This document shows positions 46,941 through 57,117 of a DNA stretch of 64,000 bases, one piece after another. The notes under the pieces were generated by a model. That model was not told where the DNA came from, made no database searches, and saw nothing but the letters and a program-made list of their open reading frames with translations. The position numbers and the translations under genes were made by a program. Within the stretch, counting starts at the first letter, position 1. Each line of letters opens with the position of its first letter. This stretch comes from Pseudovibrio denitrificans JCM 12308 (GTDB taxonomy: Bacteria; Pseudomonadota; Alphaproteobacteria; Rhizobiales; Stappiaceae): NCBI RefSeq assembly GCF_001310815.1, contig NZ_BAZK01000003.1:310001-374000 (forward strand), read 5' to 3'.

Positions 46941-47405
46941 ATGAAATTAACTGGGATGACAGATGTAGCAGTACGCATACTGATGCTCATGGCTGTCAAC
47001 CGGAACGACAAGTGGACGATTGACCGCTTGTCTGAGGCAACCAACAGTGGGCGTCCGCAGGTCGCCAAGGTCGTGCAGATTTTAAACCGAAAAGGCTACA
47101 TCAAATCCAGGCGAGGGCGGTTGGGAGGCCTCATGCTCGCTCACGCACCCGCTTCCATCAACATCGGCAAACTCATTCGGAATGTTGAAGATAATTTTGC
47201 TCTCGTAGAGTGCTTTGCCTGCAGTCCATCCAAACCATGTCCACTTGAAGGCGTCTGCCGCTTCAGAGGCAAACTCAAGCATGCGCTGGATTCCTTCATG
47301 GAAGAACTGGATGCAATTAACCTGACGCAGATTATTGAAAACGCAGACGAAATCAGAACGAGTGTGGAGTCAAATATCGAACGTAAAGTCGAGCTTTCCG
47401 CCTAG
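46941..47405 (+). CDS. nsrR: Rrf2-family regulator, NsrR-like
   Basis: 154 residues. Rrf2 winged-helix regulators bind DNA through residues about 26-60 (SEATNSGRPQVAKVVQILNR). The cluster-binding loop is ECFACSPSKPCPLEGVC: Cys91, Cys100 and Cys106, with an extra Cys94. Asp8 matches the unusual aspartate ligand of the [4Fe-4S] cluster in characterised NsrR. NsrR senses nitric oxide and represses NO-detoxification genes. Its neighbours (gas-sensing globin transducer, FNR box) agree, but no hmp or nor gene is in the window, so its targets are elsewhere. Confidence 0.83.
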   Translation: MKLTGMTDVAVRILMLMAVNRNDKWTIDRLSEATNSGRPQVAKVVQILNRKGYIKSRRGRLGGLMLAHAPASINIGKLIRNVEDNFALVECFACSPSKPCPLEGVCRFRGKLKHALDSFMEELDAINLTQIIENADEIRTSVESNIERKVELSA

Positions 47406-47601
47406 ACTAATGTATTTTAAGTGCATTTAACCAACCTGCTTTCGTGAGCATTAACCGACAAAACTCATAGTTTCGTAGTGCTCACGCCTGCTTAAGACAG
47501 TTCCGCGACAATCAAATCTTGTTCATGTGACCTCTGTGCCCGCACGCACGGGGTTTTTGTGCATTTGGCGAATAGCGAACTGTTCGGCGCAGGCAATTTC
47601 T

Positions 47602-50519
47602 ATGAGACGAGTCCGGCACTCAATTTCTCTGAAACTCGCAATCATCTCTGTTGTCGCGATAGCTTTATCCTATTTCGCACTAACGTTTCTCGTTGTAATT
47701 CAATGGGAAAGAACCCTCCAGCTGCAAAGCGAGCAGCTCTCCCAGATCGCCGTCAATCAGTTCTCGACCACGCTGGAGCGCGACGTGGCGCTGGTCAGAC
47801 ACCGTATTCAGTCTCAGCTATCCGAAACCGCAGCCAGCCTCTCCGCCATTGGCGAGCGCGGTGACATCGTGAAAGCCGCAGAAACCCGGGTCTGGGCAGG
47901 CGACGTCAACATCCTCTCGCTGGTGCAGGAAGGCACCCCACTCGATGCCATCATCCTGCTGAACTACCGCGGCCAGATCGTCGGTGCGTCCAAGCGCGCT
48001 GACCCCGGACTGATTCAGAAGCAGCTGCTCAAAGTCCATCTGAAACAATCGCTTAGCACCGTTTGGACTCCATCCACGGGCACCGGGCCAGCCGTACGAT
48101 ACACGCTCCTGCCTGCCACCCAGTTCGGCCCGCTGCTCCCCGGAGAACCTGATGCAGGCGTCTCTCAGGTGCTCTACTCCTCGCTCATCGATCCCGGCAC
48201 ACAGTGGCGCGGAGCTCTGGTTGCTCAGAGATGGTTTCCCTTCAATTCCGGTGTGATCGACGAGTACAGCAAGATCTCCGGTGCTGAGATCGCCATCTTC
48301 TACAACAACAAGCTCGTCGGAGCCTCTCCCAATGCCCCGGTTGAAGCCCTGCAAATGCCGGAAAACCTTCGCAAACTCAAGATCTTGAACACCGCCTTCG
48401 AGTACTGCGACAATGGCCCGTCTCCTCTTGTCATCTGCGCATTCAAGCCTCTGGAAGTCCTGCTGGATGCACAGGAGCGCCTGCGCAATGTGGGGGAAGA
48501 AACCAGCTCACAAACCTTTGAAAGACTTATCGTTCTCGGCTTCACAGCCTGTCTTATCATCTTCATCGTGGCTCTGTTTGTCTCCCGCAAGATGTCCCAG
48601 CCCCTGCAACGCATTGCCGATGCTCTGTCTGATGTAGCAGGCGGCAACTTTGATGTGCGGGTGGAAGGCACGCGAAGAATGGACGAGGTCGGCGAGATCG
48701 CCCGAGCCGTAAAAGTGCTCCAAGCCTCCGCTCGCGAACGTGACAGTTTGCGCCTCAACATCCAGCGAAAGAATAAGGAACTGCGCAAGCAAGAGCAGGA
48801 ATTGGTGAAGCAAAATACGTTATTCGACGCTGCATTGAACAACATGTCCCATGGATTGTGTATGTTCGATACACAGAAAAGATTGATCGTGTTCAATCAG
48901 CGCTTTGACGATATCTTCGCTTGTGAGCAGGGTGAGGGCAAAATCGGCATGACATGGGACGAAATGGTCCAGTGCATGCCATTGGCGCAGGAGTTCTTGG
49001 AGGCCGAAGGCGAAAACTCCGTCGCACAACAACACTGGCCCAGCACCGTTCGAAGCACATTCACCCTGACCCTGCAAAGTGAGCAGGTCATTCTGATGAC
49101 GCTGGAACCTCAGGATGGCGGCGGTTGGGTGGCGATTTTCGAAGATATCACCGACCGGCAGCGTATCAGCGACCATCTGAGCTACCTCGCAACCCATGAT
49201 GCTCTCACCAAACTACCCAACCGCCTGCTGATGAACGAGCGCCTGCAGGAAATGAAGCAGGCAGCGCTAGAGCAGGACGAACACTTCGGTATCCTCTGGA
49301 TGGACCTTGATGAGTTCAAGACCATCAACGACTCTCTGGGCCATGCCGTTGGCGATAAGCTCTTGGTTCACGTAGCTAAAATTCTGCGAGAGAAGGTGAC
49401 CAACAAAGAGATGGTCGCCCGCCTTGGCGGGGATGAGTTCGCCATACTCTCCAAATTGCCTGCTTCCCGGGAGCAGCTGGAACAGCTCGCCAAAGAAGTG
49501 CTGAAAGTCGTGGCTTCACCGTGCTTCCTGGAAGGACACGAGATCGTGGTTGCCGCCAGCGTCGGCATCGCCATGTTCAGCCGCGAGCATCAGAATGTCG
49601 ACGAGCTGATCCGCTTCGCTGACCTTGCGCTGTATCAGGCGAAAAATGATGGCCGTAACACCTTCCGCTTCTTTGAAGATGATATGGCAGCCAAAATCAA
49701 ACAGCGCCAGACCCTCATCACCGACCTTTACAAAGCCACCGCAAACCGCGAGTTGGAGGTCTACTTCCAGCCGCAAGTCAATCTGGCAACAGGTGAAATC
49801 TCCGGCTTCGAGGCCCTCCTGCGCTGGAACCATCCGCGCTATGGCTTCATTTCGCCGTTTGAGTTTATCCCTCTGGCTGAAGAAACCGGTCTGATCCTCG
49901 AAATCGGCGCATGGGTGCTGGATGAGGCGTGCTCTCTGGCGGCTGGCTGGCCAAAGCGGGTGAACCTAGCCGTCAACCTCTCCCCACGCCAGATCTATTG
50001 CGAGCAGTTGCTGCCTGTTGTTGATGATGTGCTGGCACGCACCGGCCTGGATCCGGGACGTCTGGAACTGGAAGTAACAGAAACTGTACTTCTGGCTGAC
50101 CATTTGCGCGTGCGCCAAACCCTTGCCAAGCTGCAGAAAAGCGGCGTGAAGATCTCCATGGATGACTTCGGCACAGGCTACTCATCCTTGAGCACGCTGC
50201 GCCGGTTCCCGTTTGATCGCATCAAGGTCGACCGTTCCTTCGTGATGAGCATGAGCAAGGATGAGGATGCCTACTTCATCGTGAACTCAGTCATCGATCT
50301 GGCAAACAGCCTTGGCATCGCCACAACGGCAGAAGGTGTTGAAAGCAAAGAGATTGCGGAGCAGTTGAAGCGGGAAGCTGCACCGAAGCGCAAGGCTATT
50401 ACTTCGGCAAGCCAGCACCACCAAATCAGGCCCTGTTCTGGTTATTGGAAGAAGCACGCGGCATCCCACTCGAAGAGCAGGTAAACAGCTCCAAGCTAAC
50501 GAAAAAAGCTGCTGGCTAA
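47602..50519 (+). CDS. Membrane-bound PAS-GGDEF-EAL cyclic-di-GMP protein (frameshifted near the end)
   Basis: About 972 residues from ATG 47602; an upstream GTG at 47527 is less likely. Order: membrane helix (residues 10-33), periplasmic sensor loop, second helix (about 310-330), HAMP, coiled coil, PAS (ALNNMSHGLCMFDTQKRLI), GGDEF and EAL. The cyclase motif ARLGGDEFAIL and the phosphodiesterase motif GFEALLRW are intact, so both making and breaking c-di-GMP are possible. The uncorrected frame ends in low-quality sequence; a further G near 50,377 gives EGCTEAQGYYFGKP, the typical EAL ending, and a stop at 50,517. It follows the NsrR-like gene by about 200 bases on the same strand. Confidence 0.9.
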
Positions 50520-50526
50520 AGCGCTG

Positions 50527-51495
50527 TTAAGCTGGTTCCAAAGCAGAAGCATCGTCTGGCTGTGCTTCAAGTTCATGCCATGGCTGGAAGTTTGGAATGC
50601 GGGCATAAGTCGCCTGCGCCTCAACGAAGATGCCCTCAAGACCCGCAATAAATCCATGAGATCCAGCGGTGTACACCATATCGAATTCAGTCAGATCTGG
50701 TAGCAACGCTTTCAGCTCTGTCTCGGCATTTTTGCCCTGCAGATCAACAAAGGTTGGCTGCAAACCACGGCGGTTCAGCCAGTTAAACACCTGCTGAAAT
50801 TGATCCTGCTTCAGAGATTTGTCGAGAATGAGTACCTTCTCACGGCGCGGCTGACCCATAACGGAGCTGAGAGCCATCGCCCAGATCGGTGCCAGACTGT
50901 TCGGCCCGGCAATCATGATCAGTCGCTCATCATCATGCCCAAGGAAAGACGAACCATAAGGGCCGGTAATGCCAACACGGCCTTTCACGTCCCCTTTCTT
51001 CACGATCATCGCGAAGAGGTCCGGCGTGTTTGCCCGCTCAATCAGGAAAATCAGCGTGTTGAACTCGGTGCCCGCATCCAGCGCAAAGCTGGCAAACATG
51101 TTCACCCGTTCCTGACCACGAAACTCAACGTGATAATACTGGCCCGGACGCCAGGAAATCGGCTTGGTGAAGCTCAGGCGCAACTCAATAAGGTCATCAG
51201 AGACCTGACGAATTGCAGAAACATGCCCCTTGAGCGATTGCAGCTCAGAAGACGCTGGCAGCTTGATCTCCGCATCTCCCGCAACAGTTGCCTTGCAGGC
51301 AAGCACTGTGCTTTTTAGCCGAGTACCATTCGCCTCAACCTCGCCGGATACCACCGTCACGCGGGTGCTTTCGCAGGTGATGTTCCCGCAGTCACATTGT
51401 AAAGCTAGTCCACCACGCTCGGCGACGTCCAAAAGAGTTTCACCAAGCTTGGCATCAATTGATTTGCCATTGATATTGAGACTGGTCATGGGCAC
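50527..51495 (-). CDS. Ferredoxin-reductase-type oxidoreductase with an atypical 2Fe-2S domain
   Basis: 322 residues. An N-terminal ferredoxin fold is joined to FAD- and NAD(P)-binding domains (residues 90-190 and 190-300; FAD motif region SWRPGQYYHVEF, and ITGPYGSSFL). Such proteins pass electrons from NAD(P)H to an oxygenase or reductase. The cluster ligands are odd: the order is C34-D-C36-GNIT-C41-ES-T44 and C67, whereas the family has C-x4-C-x2-C. Thr44 replaces the third Cys, although C34 might compensate. The nucleotide motif is also weak (IAGPNSLAPIWAM). No oxygenase gene adjoins it. Confidence 0.75.
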   Translation of the reverse strand: MPMTSLNINGKSIDAKLGETLLDVAERGGLALQCDCGNITCESTRVTVVSGEVEANGTRLKSTVLACKATVAGDAEIKLPASSELQSLKGHVSAIRQVSDDLIELRLSFTKPISWRPGQYYHVEFRGQERVNMFASFALDAGTEFNTLIFLIERANTPDLFAMIVKKGDVKGRVGITGPYGSSFLGHDDERLIMIAGPNSLAPIWAMALSSVMGQPRREKVLILDKSLKQDQFQQVFNWLNRRGLQPTFVDLQGKNAETELKALLPDLTEFDMVYTAGSHGFIAGLEGIFVEAQATYARIPNFQPWHELEAQPDDASALEPA

Positions 51496-51651
51496 CCATG
51501 TTGCTCCACAAATGTGGCCTACGTATCTAAGGTTGTGCAGATTATATAACTACACGCTTATTTCCTAGTGGGAAATCTAAGTCATTCGCGACATTAATAC
51601 AATTTTAACAATTAATAGTCACGCGCCTTTGTGAAGTTATTTTATCCCCGC

Positions 51652-52470
51652 TCAGCCCTTATCGTATTTCGCCATCACCAGATGGCCCGGCACAGGCTCA
51701 CCTTGCTCGTAGCGCACGATGATTGGTGACAGATCAAGAACAGAAAAGCCGTTTTTATCCAGCAGGTTCCGCACATAGCTCTCTGCATGGGCAAACCGAT
51801 GGTACTTACCAACCATGAAGTTCTGATCACCCAGAATCTCAGCTGGCAATGTTTCTGACGAAAATGCAAAAACGCCTTTATCTTCAATGTTCTCAGCAAC
51901 TCCGGCAAAGAACTCTTCCAGCTCCCCCATGTAAGGCAGCACATCCGTTGCGACGATAAGATCCCAGCGTTCTTCTTCATCAACCTTAAGGAACTCAACC
52001 ACTTCGCCCACGTAAAGGTCGTCGTAGATTTCCTTCTCGTCCGCAACCTCAACCATGCCCTCGGCAATATCTACGCCGGTTTTATGGGGTACCAGATCGT
52101 GCAGAGCTTCACCGGAAAGGCCTGTTCCGCAACCAAGATCGAGCAGGCGCTTGAACGGCCCAAGCTCCAGCTTTTCAACCTTGTCACGCACCATCAGCGG
52201 CACGGAGTAACCAAGCTGATCCACCAGAACCATGTCGAACACTTCGGCATGCTGATCAAACAGCGTGCTCACATATGCATCTGGTGCCTTGGTTGGTGAA
52301 GCACCTTTGCCCATGCTTGCCAGACGAACCGCAACGCCACCATGATCTTCAGGATCTAACTCCAGAACATGCTTGTAGGCCTCAGCAGCCTCATCAAACT
52401 TGCCTGCTTTTTCCAAGTCCAAAGCCCGGTTATATGCTTCGGCAAGTGCTTCATTGTCTAGTTGTGTCAT
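51652..52470 (-). CDS. TPR-linked SAM-dependent methyltransferase
   Basis: About 272 residues from ATG 52470; the longer frame to 52521 has no ribosome site. One and a half TPR-like helices come first (NRALDLEKAGKFDEAAEAYKHV, split in two; residues 7-35), then a class I methyltransferase with motif I LLDLGCGTGLSGEAL, GVDIAEGMVEVA and LIVATDVLPYMGEL. This combination resembles UbiE/BioC-like methyltransferases with TPR leaders seen in alphaproteobacteria; the substrate is unknown. It is divergent from gltS. Confidence 0.82.
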   Translation of the reverse strand: MTQLDNEALAEAYNRALDLEKAGKFDEAAEAYKHVLELDPEDHGGVAVRLASMGKGASPTKAPDAYVSTLFDQHAEVFDMVLVDQLGYSVPLMVRDKVEKLELGPFKRLLDLGCGTGLSGEALHDLVPHKTGVDIAEGMVEVADEKEIYDDLYVGEVVEFLKVDEEERWDLIVATDVLPYMGELEEFFAGVAENIEDKGVFAFSSETLPAEILGDQNFMVGKYHRFAHAESYVRNLLDKNGFSVLDLSPIIVRYEQGEPVPGHLVMAKYDKG

Positions 52471-52673
52471 GGTGACAGTTGAGCCGCTGTAATATTGAAA
52501 TTGACGCTCTTCCTTACACAAGAACTTCTCGAAAATCTACGCAGCACAAAAGGTTTTGTTGCCGCATCAGAGTAAATAAAACGGATCACCCCGATTAAAA
52601 TACGCAGTTCACTTTTAAACGGGAGGTGAGGCTGAACTGATAGAACCAAGGCTGGTGAACAGTTGAGGCCCGC

Positions 52674-53891
52674 ATGGAAGCTGCGCAACCCGAGCTTATT
52701 GAGATTGATCCATTTACGACAATCACGATCGCAATCCTTGTTTTATTTGTCGGGCGAGAGCTTGTTCGAAAAAACGTAGCCCTGCGAAAGCTGACGATCC
52801 CTGACCCGCTGGCCGGTGGATTGCTCTGCGCGATCCTCGTCACTGTGCTGACGGTGTGGTGGGGCGTCAAATTCAAGTTCTCGACTGAACCGATTGATTT
52901 CTTTCTGATCTACTTCTTCGCTGCCATTGGTCTTCGCGCAAAAGTCAGCGATCTTCTCACGGGCGGCAAACCCCTTGTGATCCTGATAATCATCTCCTCC
53001 GTCTTCCTCGGTATCCAGAACTTCGTCGGCATGGGGGCTGCCAGCTTCTACGGCTACCCAGTCCATACCGGCATCATTGCCGGGTCGGTTTCTCTTTCTG
53101 GCGGCGTAGGCACCACTCTGGCTTGGGCACCCATCTTTGCCACCGAGCTCGGCGTTGAAAACGCACAGGAAATCGGCATTGCCTGTAACACTGTCGGCAT
53201 TGTTTCTGCTTGTATCATCGGTGGCCCCATCGCCCAGTTCCTTATGAGCCGGCACAAACTGGCCGGTTCACTCAGCACTGATGAGGCTGTCGGCCAGAAC
53301 TTTAAGGACGACGGCAAGCTGAACCTGCATTATTATGACGTGCTCGGCGCTGTATTCTTCATCAACATGGCCATTTTCATCGGTTACATGATCTACCTCG
53401 GCCTGCAGGAAGCAGGCGTTGTCATTCCTGTCTTCGTGCCAATCCTCGTTGCTGGCATCATCATCAACAACACCGGTCGCCTGCTGTTCCGCAATTACGA
53501 CAACGTTGGTCGCGAAAAAGGCATGGCGATGATCTCCGACATCAGCCTCGGCATCTTCCTCAGCATCGCCCTGATGACCATGGACCTTCTGGTCGTATGG
53601 CAATTCATGGGCTTCGTCGCACTGGTGATGACACTGCAAATCGCCTTGGCAGTCGGCTATGCCATCTTCATCGTCTTCACCTCCATGGGCAAAGACTATG
53701 ACGCTGCCGTCATTTCTGCCGGCTTCGGCGGTATCGCCCTCGGGTCCACAGCAACCGCTGTGCTGAACATGACCTCCGTCACCCGCCAGTTCGGTGCATC
53801 GCCCAAGGCATTCCTCATTGTCCCGCTGACCTGCGGTTTCTTCATCGACCTGATGAACACCTGGGTGATCTCAAATCTGATCGCCCTTTGA
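52674..53891 (+). CDS. gltS: Sodium/glutamate symporter
   Basis: 405 residues with about ten helices in two inverted halves. GltS imports glutamate with Na+. Typical signatures are PDPLAGGLLCAIL (first half), SVSLSGGVGTTLAWAP with the GGxG re-entrant loop, and AGFGGIALGSTATAV (second half). The ATG follows TTGAGGCCCGC. The gene is not in an obvious operon; a small exported protein converges with it. Confidence 0.92.
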   Translation: MEAAQPELIEIDPFTTITIAILVLFVGRELVRKNVALRKLTIPDPLAGGLLCAILVTVLTVWWGVKFKFSTEPIDFFLIYFFAAIGLRAKVSDLLTGGKPLVILIIISSVFLGIQNFVGMGAASFYGYPVHTGIIAGSVSLSGGVGTTLAWAPIFATELGVENAQEIGIACNTVGIVSACIIGGPIAQFLMSRHKLAGSLSTDEAVGQNFKDDGKLNLHYYDVLGAVFFINMAIFIGYMIYLGLQEAGVVIPVFVPILVAGIIINNTGRLLFRNYDNVGREKGMAMISDISLGIFLSIALMTMDLLVVWQFMGFVALVMTLQIALAVGYAIFIVFTSMGKDYDAAVISAGFGGIALGSTATAVLNMTSVTRQFGASPKAFLIVPLTCGFFIDLMNTWVISNLIAL

Positions 53892-53938
53892 GGCTCTCGT
53901 CGCCAGCCACTGTAAGATCGCAGCGATCTGGATGTTAC

Positions 53939-54415
53939 CTAAGGCCGAACAAGCAGATAACGCGAGATGGTTGCGTGAGGCCCAGCCTCATAGTGCATCA
54001 GCTCCATGGTGTCCGAGTTGATCATGCGCCCCTGCATCGTACCCGTATCAGGATGCTCCACCAGTGTGATTGAAGCTCCGTCCCAACCGATCATCCCGAT
54101 CACGGGCTCTTTGGACTTAGACACCTCACTCCGCCCATCATGATCGCGACCAGAACCGGGGCTCACTTGCCAAAAAAACACTCCTTCCAACACAGGACCA
54201 GTCTGCTCATCGATTCGCAGATGTGACGGTCCGTTTTCCTGGGTTTGAATGTCGCGATGCCAATATACGGCATCCTTTTTGATCACCACCCACTGCCCAA
54301 CCAGCTCCGGATAATGCTGTGGTGGTTTTCCATCAACTGCAAAGGCAACAAACGTGGCACATCCCATCATCAGCGCCGCGATTGCAGCCTGAACAGGAAG
54401 TTTCCATTGCCTCAT
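53939..54415 (-). CDS. Exported protein of unknown function
   Basis: 158 residues. A signal peptide covers residues 1-26 (GCATFVAFAVDG). The mature protein is small and rich in beta-forming stretches (GQWVVIKKDAVYWH, SHLRIDE, GVFFWQVSPGSG, MELMHYEAGP), which suggests a lipocalin-like or barrel fold. The cysteine at residue 19 is not in a lipobox with clear spacing. I do not recognise the family. Confidence 0.7.
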   Translation of the reverse strand: MRQWKLPVQAAIAALMMGCATFVAFAVDGKPPQHYPELVGQWVVIKKDAVYWHRDIQTQENGPSHLRIDEQTGPVLEGVFFWQVSPGSGRDHDGRSEVSKSKEPVIGMIGWDGASITLVEHPDTGTMQGRMINSDTMELMHYEAGPHATISRYLLVRP

Positions 54416-54653
54416 TTAGGCCTCCCCAACCAGACGGTGACCACTAACGCAGCACATCTCGAGGCTTTCCAAAATCCCTAAGAAAGAGCGTGGTAGTTCA
54501 GATCAAAGGAATTTGCGTAAAGGGATGAGGTGGCATCGGTTTAGCCGTCTTGAGAAGAAAAGGGTAGTCAGGACAAGATTCGGAACATATAGTGAACATA
54601 ATTTATTTAGCTAAGACGATCCATTGGATGGATTACACATAAGGCTTTTGAAA

Positions 54654-55237
54654 ATGACAAAGATTGCAGTGATCCTCACCCAGGGCTTTGCGGATTGGGA
54701 ATACGCGCTGATTGCAGGAACAGGCGGACCTTATTTCGGTATGCAAGTTGAGTTCTTCACGCCGCAAGCTGGGACTGTGAGGTCCATGGGTGGCCTCCCT
54801 GCCGTTGTTTCCCGCAAGCTGGATGAGATCAGAGCGTTTGAACCAACCGTCACCGTTGTTGTTGGCGGCACAATTTGGGAAACGGATCAGGCACCGGATG
54901 TTGCTGATCTGCTGCGAGCCAATCATCAGCGCGGTGTTGCGGTTGCAGGCATCTGCGGTGGCACACTGGCACTTGCCAGAGCGGGCCTGCTTAATGAGGT
55001 GGCACACACATCAAATACCGCCGAGTTTCTGCAGCAAAATATGAAGAGTTATGCTGGTGCAGAGCACTTTCATCAAACACCGGCTGCATAGCAGATCAAA
55101 ACATCATCACCGCTCCGGGCACGGCGCCTGTATCTTTCACCGCAGCTGTATTCCAGGCCGCTGGGCTGAATGAGGAAGCCATCGCACAGTTCAACGGCAT
55201 GCTGTCGGCAGAGCATAGAGAGCCCGCTGTTGCCTAA
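54654..55237 (+). CDS. DJ-1/PfpI family protein (frameshifted)
   Basis: About 194 residues when repaired, starting MTKIAVILTQGFADWEYALI at 54654. The nucleophile cysteine lies in VAGICGGTLALA, the elbow of the family, with an acidic DWE near the N-terminus. DJ-1/PfpI members act as glyoxalases, chaperones or amidases. The first frame stops at 55,089-55,091 in ...HQTPAA; one extra A near 55,088 gives AAIADQNIITAPGTAPVSFTAAVF and the normal C-terminus, ending at TAA 55,235. It converges with the serralysin gene. Confidence 0.83.
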
Positions 55238-55254
55238 GTCATCTCAGAAGCTGA

Positions 55255-55284
55255 GTCAGTGCCCTGGGTTGGAAGGGCACTGAC
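55255..55284. terminator. Hairpin between convergent PfpI and serralysin genes
   Basis: GTCAGTGCCC pairs with GGGCACTGAC over a 10-base loop. The 10-bp stem lies exactly between two convergent genes. No good T-run follows on either strand, so termination would be weak or factor-assisted. Confidence 0.5.
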
Positions 55285-55297
55285 CAAGTCTGGCTGT

Positions 55298-57076
55298 TTA
55301 CACGAAAGCAAAATCACTTTCGCTCAGCAGCGCAGCATCCACGTTCACCAGAGAAATGGAGTTGGTTCCAAAGGTGATCACCGTGTCCCCGCCATCATCA
55401 AAGATGGTCAGGTTCGCAAACTCTGTCATGTGGCTCTTGATGGAGATAAGATCACTGCCAAGTTCAAAATCGTTGATGGTGTCATCGCCACCCACGTTGA
55501 AGAAGCAGAAGTTGTCAGAGCCAGAACCGCCGGTGAGGGTATCATTACCAGCTCCGGCGATCAGCTTATCCGCCCCGGATCCGCCATCCAGCGTATCGTC
55601 TCCGGCACCACCTTTCAGCACGTCGCTGCCAGAACCACCGCGCAGGGTGTCATGGCCATTTCCGCCAATCAGCTTGTCTTTGCCGCCATTGCCGATCAGC
55701 GTGTCATTGCCAGCTTTACCTGTCAGCGTATTGCTTGCCGCGTTGCCGATGATGGTGTCATTCCCACCGCTGCCAATGGCATTCTCGATCACGGCATTAT
55801 AAGCGATCGCCAGATTGCTCAAGCCACCGCCCACGTTGGAAAATGAACCGTCGATCAGGCTGATCATCTGGTTCACCTTGCCAGCGCCAGACATATCGAT
55901 GGTGTCATTCCCGCCAGCATCCCAGATGGTCAGAGCGCTCGGCATACCCTCGGAGAAGTCATAGACGCCACCGGCGTTGGAGTTGTAGCCATACACAGTA
56001 TCATCCGCACGGGTGGTGGTGTTCACGCCGTAAAGCTGTTGCAGAGCCAAAATATCCAGCGGCATCAGAGTGTCAGGAAAACCGCCGTAGCCAAGATTGG
56101 AGTCCGCATTGCTCTCATCAAAGTAGCTCATTACGGAATACTGCTGCGTATCCTGTCTGAACTGAGCATGATCATCATAGGTGATGCGAACACCCGGTCC
56201 GGCGTTGTAATCCCCCGGATGCGCCAGTCCAACCGCATGGCCAACCTCATGCATCACTGCAAAGTGGCTGTAAGAGCCAGTCGGCAGCTCGTCGGTGGAG
56301 ACACTGTTTGTGTTCAGCCACACATCTCCTTCATAAGCATCAGCTTCCGCCGAGCCCGGATAGTAGGCATAAGCGCCAGCCCCATCCGTGGTGGAGTGAT
56401 AGTTGGAAAACAGAATGGTTGCGTCATCGGTGAAACCCTCCGGGTTCACCCGTTCAAACGAGATGTTGGCCACCTCAGAGTAAGAAGCCAATACGCCCTC
56501 AATGGCGGCAATCTGCGCATCCGTCACGTGGGCAAACGTGTCCTCAACCCCGTTGTTGTTCTCACGGAACCCATAGGTCACGGTCGCAGGCGTGCCCGGC
56601 CCACTCCACGAAAGGCCCGGACGAAGCAAGGCACCGGCACCCATGTTGCCATCATAATAAGCCTTGTCGCCTTCTACGACAGAAAGGCCATACTGCCCGG
56701 TTCCCTGTTCTCCATAGCTCGCCACATCAAGGTAGTAGGTGCCGTTGGTGGTTGCGGTAAAGGTGATGCTGGAATGTGCTCCCGGCCCGCCATCATCGTC
56801 TTCCACCAACAGGTTGCCCTCTGCATCGCGCAGACGCAGATAAGGGTCTACCAATCGGCTCTCACCATCAAAAGTTCCAATGGCAGCAAAGGTGTAGGTC
56901 TGCCCGGCGACCAGCTCAACCTTATACCAGTCGTGATCGCCATCGTTGGAAATAGTGCCTTGAACCGTCTCGAAGATATTGTCTTGAGTGCCCTGCGCAT
57001 CCTGCCCCGTGTCCCTCAAACGGTAGGATGTAGACGCGTCGTCTGCGGCATCTCTGGTCTCGTAGAGATTTGTCAT
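55298..57076 (-). CDS. Serralysin-type M10 metalloprotease with RTX repeats
   Basis: About 592 residues from ATG 57076 (GGAGAACAGA upstream); an earlier ATG at 57103 has no such site. Order: an N-terminal pre-peptidase-like beta domain (NDGDHDWYKVELVAG, TTNGTYYLDVASYG), then the zinc protease with HEVGHAVGLAH and the Met-turn SVMSYF, then about nine RTX nonapeptides of the GGxGxDxLx kind (residues about 460-540), which bind calcium outside the cell. The C-terminal DFAFV fits a type I secretion signal. No type I secretion genes are adjacent. Serralysins degrade host or environmental protein. Confidence 0.93.
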   Translation of the reverse strand: MTNLYETRDAADDASTSYRLRDTGQDAQGTQDNIFETVQGTISNDGDHDWYKVELVAGQTYTFAAIGTFDGESRLVDPYLRLRDAEGNLLVEDDDGGPGAHSSITFTATTNGTYYLDVASYGEQGTGQYGLSVVEGDKAYYDGNMGAGALLRPGLSWSGPGTPATVTYGFRENNNGVEDTFAHVTDAQIAAIEGVLASYSEVANISFERVNPEGFTDDATILFSNYHSTTDGAGAYAYYPGSAEADAYEGDVWLNTNSVSTDELPTGSYSHFAVMHEVGHAVGLAHPGDYNAGPGVRITYDDHAQFRQDTQQYSVMSYFDESNADSNLGYGGFPDTLMPLDILALQQLYGVNTTTRADDTVYGYNSNAGGVYDFSEGMPSALTIWDAGGNDTIDMSGAGKVNQMISLIDGSFSNVGGGLSNLAIAYNAVIENAIGSGGNDTIIGNAASNTLTGKAGNDTLIGNGGKDKLIGGNGHDTLRGGSGSDVLKGGAGDDTLDGGSGADKLIAGAGNDTLTGGSGSDNFCFFNVGGDDTINDFELGSDLISIKSHMTEFANLTIFDDGGDTVITFGTNSISLVNVDAALLSESDFAFV

Positions 57077-57117
57077 TCTGTTCTCCAGCTTAAAAATGGA
57101 CATTCAGATGAATGAGT

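Noticed and set aside
55540-55760. DNA tandem repeat
   Set aside because: It encodes the RTX glycine/aspartate nonapeptides of the serralysin; the DNA repeats are imperfect and follow the protein.
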